Of a DNA stretch of 64,000 nucleotides, positions 52,195-62,135 are shown one piece after another. Position numbers and translations under genes: made by a program. Numbering within the stretch: position 1 is the first letter of the stretch; the number at the start of each line of letters is the position of its first letter. Origin of the DNA: Prorocentrum cordatum (taxonomy: Eukaryota > Sar > Dinophyceae > Prorocentrales > Prorocentraceae); contig CAUYUJ010016885.1 of NCBI GenBank assembly GCA_963575745.1, positions 134,001-198,000 on the forward strand, in the 5' to 3' direction. Below the pieces are notes generated by a model. That model had not been told where the DNA came from. It ran no database searches and was given only the letters and a program-made list of their open reading frames with translations.

Positions 52195-52450
52195 TGGCGT
52201 ATGGTTATAAGGCAGGCCTTTGAGGTTCGGGCCTTAGGCTAATCTTAGGGTTAGGGCGTAAGGGTGGCCAGTCTAAGCAGTCCAGGTTAGTTGGCGAGTC
52301 GGTGAGGTTCTGGCCTTTGAGGTTCAGGATTTAGGCATTAAGCTTCGGGCCTAGGTTTAAGGCCTTTGAGGCTACGGGACTGCTTGGGTAGGGTGTAGGG
52401 ACCTGGTCCTTGAGGTTCGGGCCCTATCAGTAGTGCTATGAAGGGGGCGG
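52195..52450. repeat. Degenerate GGCCTTTGAGGTT repeats, probable intron
   Basis: Four diverged copies of GGCCTTTGAGGTTCGGGCC (about 52,216, 52,313, 52,360, 52,408) with interspersed TTAGGGTTAGGG-like bases. The segment lies between the main exon and the putative first exon of the large gene. Confidence 0.6.
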
Positions 52451-52479
52451 TGCGGAGCGAATCCTCGAGACCCCCAGTC

Positions 52480-52790
52480 GGCCAGGAACGGAGATCGGGC
52501 CCCGCGATCCGATGCAAGGACACCGAACAGAAATGGATCGACGGGTGCATTGACACCGCTCACGCTTGATACCGAAACCGCAACCAGCTCGCCTGGGGCA
52601 GTGACCGTCGCAGGAGCCCCGCAGCACTCGCACACTGCCTTCCGCGTGCGCTTGGCCTCATCGTGATCTGCGATGCGCTGGGCCGAGAGGATGCGCTTCT
52701 GGCCCTGCGACAAGGCGCCTCTCTTCCTGCCAGGCTGGACGCGGCCGCCACGCGGGCCACCGCGCAGCTCAGGTGGCTGCCGCTCTGACA
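52480..52790 (-). CDS. Putative first exon of the large hypothetical gene
   Basis: The minus frame from ATG at about 52,791 reads MSERQPPELRGGPRGGRVQP, then LSQGQKRILSAQRIADHDEA, KAVCECCGAPATVTAPGELV and VSGVNAPVDPFLFG. The composition is basic at the start, with a CECC motif that could pair with Cys51/His54 of the next exon. Position and strand fit a 5' exon. No donor was confirmed and the far end is arbitrary, so confidence is moderate at best. Confidence 0.4.
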
Positions 52791-52859
52791 TGGCCCCTGA
52801 GGCTGTTGGTGCCGAAGCCAAGCCGCTGGGACGAGGCCGACTGTTGGATGGGCTCAAGC

Positions 52860-54690
52860 AACAATCACTGCTGCTCGAACCTCAACGGCCTCGCGGCAGT
52901 AGCCCCGCAGCCCGCGGCAAGGGGGGCGGCATCTGCAACCTTCGCAGCGGCGGCAACGGCACTTCGGCGGGGGGCATAATGAACATTGGCGAGGTGCTTC
53001 GGGCGACGGGGGCGCGGCCGTGGACCTCGGGGTGCGAGGGGGCGGGTCACAAAGAGGAGGGGGTGCGCAACTTCCAACGCGGCCTGCGTTGGCCATCCGC
53101 CGAAACCGACCCCCTTGCGCACGCCGCGTCGCCACCCCCGATCACCCCCGTCAACGATTGAGTCCCGCTTTCCCTTGTGGCCCGCCCCGCGCCTCCAATA
53201 CGACGGCGCCTCCCCCCCCCTGCCCCCGAATGGGATGAACGGGTGGGCCTGAAAAAGGGGAGTGGGTGGGTGATGTGGGGGGGGGGCTTTAAACATATCA
53301 GGCCCTCAAGGGTTGGTGGGATCTTCAACGGGCGCGCTGAGCAGTGTGCTCAGGGGCGGACTCGATCCCACGTGCAGGTCGTAGACCTGAACACCAGCAC
53401 GAGGTACTGGCACACCCCTCACCCGACCCATTCTTTCCTGGTCGTGACGTACCGCCGCGACTGGCCAGCACGTCCAATATGGCACAAGATGGTTCCGAGG
53501 GTTCGCAAGAACAGCCACATAGTGACTCCAATATTGCTCACGATAAAACAAGATCTTTCAACTGTGTGCCCGACATGCTCCAGTAGGCCCCAAGGCAGCT
53601 CCAAGGCGGGCCCACGGTGTTGAGGACCCGCCCAACGAACATTCGAAACCCAACAGGTGTCTAGCCTAACGCCTACATGATGTTATTGCGGTTCGCATTC
53701 TCGCCCTTACGTTGCCCAACGGTCTCTGAAGCAACGTGAGTCCGCAGCATTGCCCCATAGCTCCCCAAGAAAGGCCCGATATGGCTTCCAGAAGCCCAGC
53801 AAAGTCTTAAGCCACAAGCTCCTCGCGTTGATATCCCGCTTGTTATGAACGCTGGCCCTGGGAAGATACAGCAAGGAACGCTGACGTATCAGATAGTAGG
53901 ATTGCGGGACAACGCACGTCCAGCCAAACGACCAACCAACCAGCTCGTGGCCGAATGAAAGGAGCGTGAGGAATGGCTGGGCATGATGATAGGAGCACCT
54001 CCCAAGACCGCACGGTTCACTGCCGCACCTCCCCCTCTCAACATGGGGCTTTGCCCCGATTGACACGCCAGGAGCTCGCGCAAGCGGCGGCAATTGCGCA
54101 ATTGGCAGCACCAGAAGGGCGATTAGGAAACGCGAATGGGGGGAGCGTCGGATGCCATGAGGTCCTTGACTTAGTGCGAGGGTGAGAGAGGGGATGCGGC
54201 GAATGCGACAGCCTGCAGAGCTGGAATCAGACCGTGGCCGTGGACCCAAACGCAGGGGCAAGAGATGGTGGCTAGCTGAATGGCAAAGCAATGGCTGGCG
54301 ACACGGCAAAACGCTATCCGCCATCCAGCCTCTTGCCACCATCGCAGCTTCCTGCCCTCCTCCGACCTCCGCACCCACCCACCCCCGCATGCTCCGAAGC
54401 GCGGGGCTGCGGCAGAAGCGCGGGGCGCGCCTGCGCGACGATCGTGTACAGCACGGGCCGCGAAGAGAGCGATGGGCGGGCCGCGAGGGAAGCAGCCGCA
54501 ACGGTTAGAGAAAGCAGATGGGTGGATTGATGAGGCCCCCCGAAGGTCCCACCTCAACATCCTCCTCCTCCTCAGCATCACAATTCTCCTGATCCCTAAA
54601 CGGGCATTCAACTTGCGGCGGGATGGGGGGGGGGGTGGCGGCGCTGGCGCGGGAATTCGAAACGTTCCCCCCTCTGCGTCAGGACAAGCT
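52860..54690. other. Long non-coding stretch, no gene recognised
   Basis: Runs of G and C (for example near 53,210 and 53,280) and several open frames on both strands, none with convincing composition. I see no gene or clear repeat. Confidence 0.5.
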
Positions 54691-54694
54691 TCCC

Positions 54695-54775
54695 CCCGTG
54701 GTCAGAACGCGCATGTATGGCCAGATCGTGGTCAGAACGCACCTCCATGGCCAGAACGCGCCCCACATGGTCAAT
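54695..54775. repeat. GGTCAGAACGCGCC repeats, cluster 1
   Basis: Three to four units of about 19-20 bp, TGGTCAGAACGCGCMTSCA-like. Further clusters lie at 55.89-56.10, 56.20-56.25 and 57.40-57.44 kb. Confidence 0.75.
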
Positions 54776-55204
54776 GACTTGCGGCCCTCCCCTGACGAAG
54801 ATACGGTCAACGACGGATTGATGCTGTGCGGGGGGGGAGGGGGGGGGGGGCAAATTATAGGCAGAATATTGCAAATCACCTGCGCCTAAACACATGGGTG
54901 CGTCGATCGGGCTGCACCCATCGGGTCGCACGTGGAATCGGCCGCCGTGCCCGAAACGAATGGAAAGAAGCAGTGATATGATGATCCACCTGCCGCGACA
55001 GTGCTCACACATGTCGCGTGTTACCGATGACGCAAACTCGAGCTCAGCACGCCTTGAAATGCACGGCGTTGGTGAGACAACAAAGTGCCGCCGCACCCCA
55101 TGCAGCATTCAGCCCCCCAACTTCGCACAGTCCTCCCTTGCCCCCGTCCCCATCGCCAGGCGTGCACGCTACGAGCTCAACCCTGTTCTGTGCCGAAGAC
55201 CTGG

Positions 55205-55750
55205 CTACCGATCAAACAGCGGGATGACGGACGGCGCCGTCGGCTGGATGACGCGCCCCTCCGCCGACCGATGGACTGGCGGCGGGATCTCATCAGGCAG
55301 ACGCCGATCTGGCGGCACGTATGGCGCAAACTTCGGCGGCGGTGGCTCACCCAGGCCCTGGGCCTTGAAGGCCTTGGCCTTCGGCTGATGCTTCGGCGGG
55401 CGACCCCTGTGCTTCGGACCCGCTGGCACAATGGCGTGCTTCGGAATTGGCACTGGCGGTGGTAGCGGAGCCGCAACCTTCACCATCGCCTTCACCACGC
55501 CCTTCGCCATCACGCCCTGCTGCTTAGGCTTGGCCTTCATCACAGCCTTCGCCTTCGCATCCGCTATGAAGGTCGTCAGTGCCGTCATCTTCCTGAGGTT
55601 CGCCTCGTGGAACGTCTTCACGCGGGCTCCGACCCACTGGATGTGCTGGTTCTGCTTGGTGATGGCCATGCTCTGCCACTTCACCGTGCGACGAAGCTCG
55701 TCACTCTCGGCCATGACATCAGCCAGGCTAGGTAACCCCTTGGGCGGCAT
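55205..55750 (-). CDS. Small Lys/Pro-rich hypothetical protein, paralogue 1
   Basis: From ATG at 55,750, 181 codons. The N-terminal about 75 codons are helical and possibly coiled-coil: ESDELRRTVKWQSMAITKQN, IQWVGARVKTFHEANLRKMT, TTFIADAKAKAVMKAKPK. The rest is Pro/Lys-rich, with GPKHRGRPPKHQPKAKAFK (AT-hook-like GRPPK). The paralogue at 56.7-57.2 kb shares the LRRTV, KQ--IQW, KMT-L---I and KAV-KA pattern. Eight bases upstream of the ATG is TTGACAG|GTGGCG, a splice or trans-splice acceptor. No known domain; nuclear or nucleic-acid binding is a guess from composition. Confidence 0.7.
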   Translation of the reverse strand: MPPKGLPSLADVMAESDELRRTVKWQSMAITKQNQHIQWVGARVKTFHEANLRKMTALTTFIADAKAKAVMKAKPKQQGVMAKGVVKAMVKVAAPLPPPVPIPKHAIVPAGPKHRGRPPKHQPKAKAFKAQGLGEPPPPKFAPYVPPDRRLPDEIPPPVHRSAEGRVIQPTAPSVIPLFDR

Positions 55751-55884
55751 CGCCACCTGTCAACTGCAAGCTTGGCCCTGCAAGAAAACACCGAGATGCC
55801 GAAACCGCTTGAGCCACTCTTGCTACTGATGCCAACGTTGGGAGGGCCAAGGCAAAAGTTGCCGGATGTCTCTGGTAGGGCTCC

Positions 55885-56260
55885 TCACGGGGAACGGGTC
55901 TGGTCAGAACGCGCCTCCACGGTCAGACCGCGCCTCCCTGGACAGAACGCGCCTGGAGCGCTGTACGCATGTAGAGGACCCCCAATGTGGGACATGAAGA
56001 ACGATTCAGGTCAGAACGCACCCTGGCCAGAGCGCGCCTCGCTGGTCAGAACGCTCCAACATGGTCAGAACGCGCCCACGTCGTCACTCTCCCTATCCCT
56101 GCATTGGTTTTCGAGTGTCGGCGCAGGGGGGTGGTGGTGGGGGAGGGAGGGGGGGCGCGAGGGCTTGAACTCTTGTGTTAGGGCATGTGGCCAGAGCATT
56201 ACATGACCAGGTCGCGGCCAGAACGCGCCTCCTTGGTCAGAGCGCGCCTCCCAGAGCCAA
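55885..56260. repeat. GGTCAGAACGCGCC repeats, cluster 2
   Basis: About eight units of about 19-20 bp (TGGTCAGAACGCGCCTCCC and variants) upstream of paralogue 1, partly spaced by unique sequence. Confidence 0.8.
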
Positions 56261-56713
56261 TGGCCCGCACCCCCACCCCCAAACCCCCAACCCCATCACC
56301 TTTCCTGACGACGATAAGGCCGACGACGGCTCGACGTGGGAGGGGCGAGCTGGTGAGAAAAACACACATGCAACCCACATGCACCGAAGTAGTTGGGTTC
56401 GTAGCTCGAGGTGGCCGCCGCCGAGCAGCACTTAGAATCGAACAAAGCTTTTGTCAGAAGCTAAGTGTGCAATACTGCTTCGTACTCGTCCTGACGCCTT
56501 TGCTCTCGCAGGCAGCGTGAATGTCATGACCATCACGCGGGCTCCTGGCGCATTGCGTTAGCTCCACTGCGCTGCTGAGGCAGCCGAGTGTTGCCGCATC
56601 TCGTGCAACAATCCTCCATCCCCCATCAACGTCCCACTTCCTCCCATACCCCCGTCCCCGTCATCAGCTGCGCCACAGACGAGCACGCTCCAGTCCTGCG
56701 CCGAAGAACCCGA

Positions 56714-57247
56714 TCACTGATCTGGCAGCGCGATGGCGGGCAGACGCTTCGGCTGCACGACCTCCCCACACGGGTGGCGCTGGATCGGCACCCACAGCAC
56801 GTTGGCTTTCCAACGCGGCTGCGGCGCAGAGACCCGTTGCGGCTTCGGCGGTGGCGTTGCGTTGGCCTTGGCCTTGGCCATGGCCACAGGAACTAGCGGC
56901 ATCACGGGCTGGAGGCGCATCGCCTCCGCAAGGGCCTCAGGTGGATTGGGCACAGGACTCTCGCTGGCTGGTGCAAATGGAGCTCCCTGCTGCTGCATCA
57001 CCACGGCCTTCACCTGGGTCACGCGGTGCTTAGAATTTGCCTTCACCACGGCCTTCGCGGCGTCTATGACGAACGCCAATGTAGTCATCTTCTTGATGGC
57101 CGCCTTGCCGAACGACGCCGTGGCATTGGACACCATCCACTGGATCTGGCTGCTCTGCTTGTCGATGCATTTGCGCCCCAAGCTCACTGTGCGACGAAGG
57201 CGAGCATTCTCGGCCATGGCAGCATCTAAGAGCTGCTTATCCTCCAT
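56714..57247 (-). CDS. Small Lys/Pro-rich hypothetical protein, paralogue 2
   Basis: From ATG at 57,247 (MEDKQLLDAAMAENARLRRT), 177 codons. It has the same N-terminal helical pattern as paralogue 1 (IDKQSSQIQWMVSNATASFG, IKKMTTLAFVIDAAKAVVKA) and a Pro/Ala-rich tail. It lacks the GRPPK tract. The upstream acceptor context CTGACAG|GTAGTG is nearly identical to that of paralogue 1, and similarity continues about 200 bp further upstream, so the two genes arose by a tandem duplication with a period of about 1.5 kb. No known domain. Confidence 0.7.
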   Translation of the reverse strand: MEDKQLLDAAMAENARLRRTVSLGRKCIDKQSSQIQWMVSNATASFGKAAIKKMTTLAFVIDAAKAVVKANSKHRVTQVKAVVMQQQGAPFAPASESPVPNPPEALAEAMRLQPVMPLVPVAMAKAKANATPPPKPQRVSAPQPRWKANVLWVPIQRHPCGEVVQPKRLPAIALPDQ

Positions 57248-57804
57248 CACTACCTGTCAGCAGCAGACGTGTTTTGCTTCTGCAAGAAAACGATGCGATG
57301 TAAGTAGCACTTGGGCCACACCTGCTACGGATGCCAGGGTTGGAAGGACCAGAATACAGATGCCCGATGCTCCAGGTAAGGTTCCTCGAAGGGAACGGTT
57401 CTGGCAAGAACGATCCCCCTGGTCAGACCGCGCCCCCCTGCCCCTGGACATAAAGCTCCAGGAGCGTTGCTCGATCTTTAACTGAACACCATACGGGGCA
57501 CCGCCGACACCCCCCCTTCTTCCCCTTCCAGGAGGCCTCAGGAGGGCGTGTTAATTATAGATCCCCCGACCCCTTCACCCCGCACCCCCACCCTTCAACG
57601 GCCCCAACTACCCCACTGGCATTTCCCTGGGTCTGCACTGGTCGCCGTGAGAGGGTTGGGGCATCCAATACTGCAGGAGATGGCTCCAAGAGGGCAACGG
57701 ATGGCCATGGACAAGGAAAGCTCAGGATATCTCAAGGCCATTCGGTCGCTCAAGACTGCTTCCAACATGATCCAACAGGCCCTGGAGGGTGCACTGGCGC
57801 GCGC

Positions 57805-57955
57805 GGCCCAGGCGGGGGGGGGGGGGTGGGGGAGGGGGGGTACTTCGCGCGCGCGGCCCAGACGGTGGGGGGGGGGGGGGGTGTACTTAGCGCGCGCGGC
57901 CCAGGCGGCGGGGGGGGGGGGGGTAAAGGGGGTACTTAGCGCGCGCGGCCCAGGC
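57805..57955. repeat. GCGCGCGCGGCCCAGGCGG tandem repeat
   Basis: Four copies of GCGCGCGCGGCCCAGRCGG, each followed by a G-run and (in three) TACTT, spaced roughly 45-55 bp. The long G-runs could form G-quadruplexes. Confidence 0.85.
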
Positions 57956-57959
57956 GGCC

Positions 57960-58655
57960 CCAACAAGTGTCAAACAAAAACAAGTGTTGGTGGTTTACAA
58001 ACTGCCCAAACAATGTCCAACACATGCCAAACAAGTGCCGAGCAAGTGTCAAGAGAGTGTCGGGCGTCAGGAAAAAGTGTCAGGAAAGTGTCAGAAAAGT
58101 GTCGGGTGCCAAAAAAAGGGTCAGAAAAGTGTCAGAAAAGTGTCAGAAAAGTGTCGGCTGGCCAAAAAAAGTGCCAGGAAAGTGTCAGGAAAGTGTCGGG
58201 AAAGTGTCGGGTGTCAAAAAAAAGTGCCAGGAAAGTGTCAGGAAAAGTGTCAGGAAAGTGTCGGGTGATCAAAACAAGTGTCAGGAAAGTGCCAGGAAAG
58301 TGTCAGGAAAGTGTCAGCGCGTGCCCAGGAAGCGTCATGACCAGCGGTCGGTGAGTGCAGCGCGTGTGCTGGTGTAAGTTACTTTGGGCGGCGGATCGGG
58401 CACTGATGTTGGACAACGCGCCCGCGTGTGGTGCCACGCGTGTCACAAAAAAAGTGTCGCACCCCTCAAACGCGGCCACGCGCGTTGAAAAAAAGTGTCA
58501 GGAAAGTGTCAAAAGTGCCAGAAAAGTGCCAGAAAAGTGTCAGGAAAAGTGTCGGCGCTAAAACGTCGCGCCGCCTGGGTTGCAAAAAAAGCGTCAGGCC
58601 CCAAACTGCGTGCCACAGGGGTGCCAAAAAAAGTGCCAGGAAAGTGTCGGCATCG
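57960..58655. repeat. GTGTCAGGAAA 11-bp minisatellite
   Basis: Tandem 11-bp units GTGTCAGGAAA with variants GTGCCAGGAAA and GTGTCGGGTG, interspersed with AAAAAAA-GTG runs and short GC-rich unique segments. Because 11 is not a multiple of 3, all frames read as KCQESVRKVSG-like peptides. Confidence 0.92.
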
Positions 58656-58679
58656 CGTTGGCGGGCGCGGCGCGAGGAC

Positions 58680-58895
58680 GCGCGGGGAGGGGGGGGAGGA
58701 GGAGGAGGAGGAGGAGCAATGCGTGCAGGAGGGTGAGGGTGGCAGGAGGAGGAGGAGGAGGAGGAGGAGGAGGAGGAGCAGGGGGCGGGTGGAGGAGGCC
58801 AGGAGGGGGGTTGGGCAGGAGAGGGGGGAGTTGGAGAAGGAGGAGGGGGGAGGAGAGGGAGGAGGAGGAGGATGAGGAGGACGCAAGAGTCTTAA
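58680..58895. repeat. (GGA)n microsatellite
   Basis: GGA repeats with GGGGG interruptions. Confidence 0.92.
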
Positions 58896-59475
58896 GAACT
58901 CAAACTTGCGTGGGCCCGAGGGCTCCTCGGGAGTCCTGGAGCGGGGTTGGCGAGGGGGGGATGAGGATGAGCAGGCGGATGATGCGGAGGATGAGGAGGA
59001 TGAGGAGTAGGATGAGAAATACATGGGGAGGGCGAGGATGAGGGGGAGACGAACGGGGAGGATCAGGGTGATGAAGACGAGGAGTAGGACGAATTTTTTT
59101 GTTCCATCCAGCCAGAGGCAGAGTTGAACTCTCCGCGCCGTGCGCGGGGCCGGGGAGCAACGGTGCGAGGGTCACTAACGGCGCACCGCCGGGCAGTCCC
59201 CACTCGCACCGCGCCCCCCGCTGGGTAGACAAACCCACGCCTGGCTGGATTCGTCTCGGGGTCGTTGACACTGATTCACTATGGTGGGGGTGGGTGGGTA
59301 GTTCTCTTTTCCCAATCCGCATTCCCCCCATCGTTCTCCCCACACCCGCCTCCCCCCCTCAAGCTCATCCTCGTCCTCCTCACCCGTTCCTCGGGGCCCT
59401 CCCTCTCCCAGACGGCTACGCCTCCTCCTCGTCCTCCTCATCATCCCCCTCCCCGACAATACGTTATATGTTGGA
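58896..59475. other. Non-coding stretch
   Basis: GATGAGG-type repeats on the left, unique sequence on the right. No gene recognised. Confidence 0.5.
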
Positions 59476-60300
59476 TCATGGCGGGAGGCGCGGCTCGATC
59501 GGCTCACCAGGCCGCCGCTTACGCTCCCTCTCAAAAAGTGCAGTGGCAGCCGCACCCCCCTCTTCAGCAAGGATGCGCCTGGCTTCTATACGCTGTTCGA
59601 GCGTGAAGCCGAAAATGCACCAATTATTACGATGATCATCCCGCTCGGGACTCCGATGCGCGTGCATCAGCCACGCAGCGAGCAGGCCTAAGGGCCTGCC
59701 CTGCTCAAGGGATTCAGCGGACGCAACGCTCGTCCGAGTGAGCCTACACCTGTTACCGTCATGCGTGTGACGAGGGTGCTTGCATACGCACTCGTAGTTA
59801 CCACTTGCATAATACGAAATCGTACCCCATCTGAAATCCACTGAAGCGAGGGCAACACCTGGCGCGAGATCACTGTCTACCAGACCAGGGCCAACCGTGT
59901 CCGTTATAATGTCTACGGCGTCGTCCCCTTCAAGGTCATCGTCATCTTTCAAAGCAACACATACACCCCCTCCAATGTGAGATTCATCTGCGTCCGCTCC
60001 GCCGTCGGCCGCGCCGCGGGGCTTCTTCTGATTAGGTGGCTTCGGCCATAATTGGTACGTGTTCGCATAGCGAGCCTTGACAACCTGAGTGCTGATATCG
60101 AAATCCAGTGAGCGTCGGCCATCAGATACAAGCGTGTAGAACCTGACATGCCAGAGCACACCAGGGCCCCTATCCAGCGAGTTCAGCACTCCCCAGTGCG
60201 ACTTGACGATCGAAGTCCCCTGGGAACTAACATCAAACACACGGATACACACGCACCCCAGCCCAAACCAAATGCACACGTTACCAGACATTGTGAACAA
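59476..60300 (-). CDS. Hypothetical protein exon with Cys/His motif
   Basis: Minus frame of 274 codons ending at 59,476. From about codon 30 the sequence is well composed (SIVKSHWGVLNSLDRGPG, RRSLDFDISTQVVKARYANT), then an acidic stretch (ALKDDDDLEGDDAVD). Next, ISYYASGNYECVCKHPRHTH is followed by DGNRC, a possible zinc site (Cys171, Cys173, His178, His180, Cys185), and then QGRPLGLLAAWLMHAHR. The exon probably starts after an AG near 60,220-60,230 (GATGTTAG or TTCCCAG) rather than at the ATG. It may be the downstream exon of the gene whose exon lies at 63.35-63.74 kb. Family not recognised. Confidence 0.6.
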   Translation of the reverse strand: MFTMSGNVCIWFGLGCVCIRVFDVSSQGTSIVKSHWGVLNSLDRGPGVLWHVRFYTLVSDGRRSLDFDISTQVVKARYANTYQLWPKPPNQKKPRGAADGGADADESHIGGGVCVALKDDDDLEGDDAVDIITDTVGPGLVDSDLAPGVALASVDFRWGTISYYASGNYECVCKHPRHTHDGNRCRLTRTSVASAESLEQGRPLGLLAAWLMHAHRSPERDDHRNNWCIFGFTLEQRIEARRILAEEGGAAATALFERERKRRPGEPIEPRLPP

Positions 60301-61195
60301 TTGCCCAAATCAAGCACACACTATTTCCAAAACAAATGCAACGTGGTGTCATTCCATGTGGCCAGCGCCAGAGAAGCCGAGCACGCACCAGGTTCCGAGC
60401 CCGTGGGGGGATCAATTCGACCTCGAAGGGTTGGTTGGGGTATGGGGTTATGTTCGGATTAGGACGTCCGCATCAGGGCTAAGATTGTATGGCAGATCTG
60501 CGCAAGGTGTTTAACGCTCAGGCAAGGCCCCCGACACATATCATAACCAAAAAGGGCCAGGCATCTGAAATCTGAAGACGAAGGCTTCAAACAATGGCAA
60601 CGCACCTGTTTCAGCTACCAGTCAGTACACGGCAATGTCATAGCATTCAAGTAGACAACCATACTCACCATCCTGCCCCATCCCTAGACCTCAGCCACAA
60701 GACCCGAACTGTAAACACCCAACCACTACCAACCCTAATCGTAATACCCTAACCATATCACTCTGGCCCTGAGGCCCTGTCCCTAATACCCTAATACCCC
60801 AGACTCAAAGACCAGAGCCCTAGAGCACCGTAAGACTGTACGACCTTAGCCTAAGACCAACCACTAAAGCCCAACCCCTCGACACCCTAACCATAAGCTT
60901 TATGGCCAATCACGCCCCACCCCTGAAGACGTCATCCCGAACACGGGGAGCCACACCCTGACACACTAACACGGGCAACCAACACCGAACGCCCGAAATT
61001 TATGAATCCCACCACCCTCCAACATAACACCAGAGAGATCCCGAGCACCATTATCAAACATAACCACTAAGCACAAGCATTGCATGCAACACTCACCCCT
61101 ACACTTTTTACCAGAACACCCTCAGCACATAGCCACGCCACAAGAATTCGATCCCCAAACAATGCTTGCACCTATGGCTCACTCCTCAGACCGTG
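60301..61195. other. Non-coding, CCTAA-rich degenerate sequence
   Basis: AT-richer, with scattered CCCTAA/CCTAAT/AACCC words (about 60.7-60.9 kb) but no regular telomere array. Possibly intronic if the flanking exons belong together. Confidence 0.55.
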
Positions 61196-61199
61196 CCTG

Positions 61200-62135
61200 C
61201 CCTTAGGTCGCAGTACCCGAACAGCCAACCTGCCAACCAACCTGCTAACCAACCTGCCAACCAACCAACCACGCCCCGAAAGCGCCCATCAGCGGCCACT
61301 CCTGCCTTACGCGCCCCCCATTTCTCCAGGGGCCTCAGGCAGTGTGCGGCGTCCGACACCTATGGTACTCGCCCCCCCTCTCCAGGGGCCTCCCATGGTG
61401 CGGATCTGGGCTGATGGGGCCGCGGCGCATGACGGGGCCCCGCGTGGCCAACCAACCAACCGAACCAGCCAAACAACAGATCCAAGGAATGTCAAACAAC
61501 CGCCCGATCCAACCAACCAGCCTGCCAACCAACTAACCCAACCAACCAGCCCAATCAACCCGCCAACCAACCAACCAACCAAACAACCAACCGACCGCCA
61601 ACAACGGAAACGGAAATATGCATGGGTCGCATGTTGGTTTAGGCCCAGACGTGCAGTCCTGCACATCAGATGGGGTTACCGCCGTTGGTCTCCCAAGAGT
61701 TCGCGGCCCTTTCTGCGCCATGTCCTAGGGGCACGGCCAACCAATTTGCCAACCAACTTGTCAACCAACCAGCCGACCAACCAACCTCCCCCAAAAAACC
61801 TGCCAACCAACCTGCCAAACAACATACCAACCAACCTGCCAACCAACCAACCAACCACGCCCCGCAAGCGCCCATCAGCGGCCACTCCTGCCCTACGCGC
61901 CCCCCTTTCTCCAGGGGCCTCAGGCAGTGTGCGGCGTCCGACACCTCTGGTACGCGCCCCCCTCTCCAGGGGCCTCCCATGGTGCGGATCTGGGCTGATG
62001 GGGCCTCGGCGCGTGACGGGGCCCCGCACGACCAGTCAACCGAGCCAGACAACCAAGTCGTCAACCCACGAATCCAACCAACCAGCCTAACAAGCAAACC
62101 ATCCAGACATACAGCCCAACCAGACAGCCAACCAT
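61200..62135. repeat. Direct duplication (586-bp offset) with CCAAC microsatellite
   Basis: Two near-identical segments, about 61,266-61,470 and 61,852-62,055. Both contain AAGCGCCCATCAGCGGCCAC, CTCAGGCAGTGTGCGGCGTC and GTGCGGATCTGGGCTGATGG, and both are preceded and followed by CCAACCAACC/CTGCCAACC repeats. Confidence 0.9.

Noticed and set aside
54280-54777. 165-codon plus-strand frame ending in the AGAACGCGCC repeats
   Set aside because: Composition shifts with local G and C runs. It is opposite to the gene strand and has no domain.
60690-60900. Telomere-like CCCTAA words
   Set aside because: They are irregular, mixed with other words, and internal; no tandem CCCTAAA array is present.
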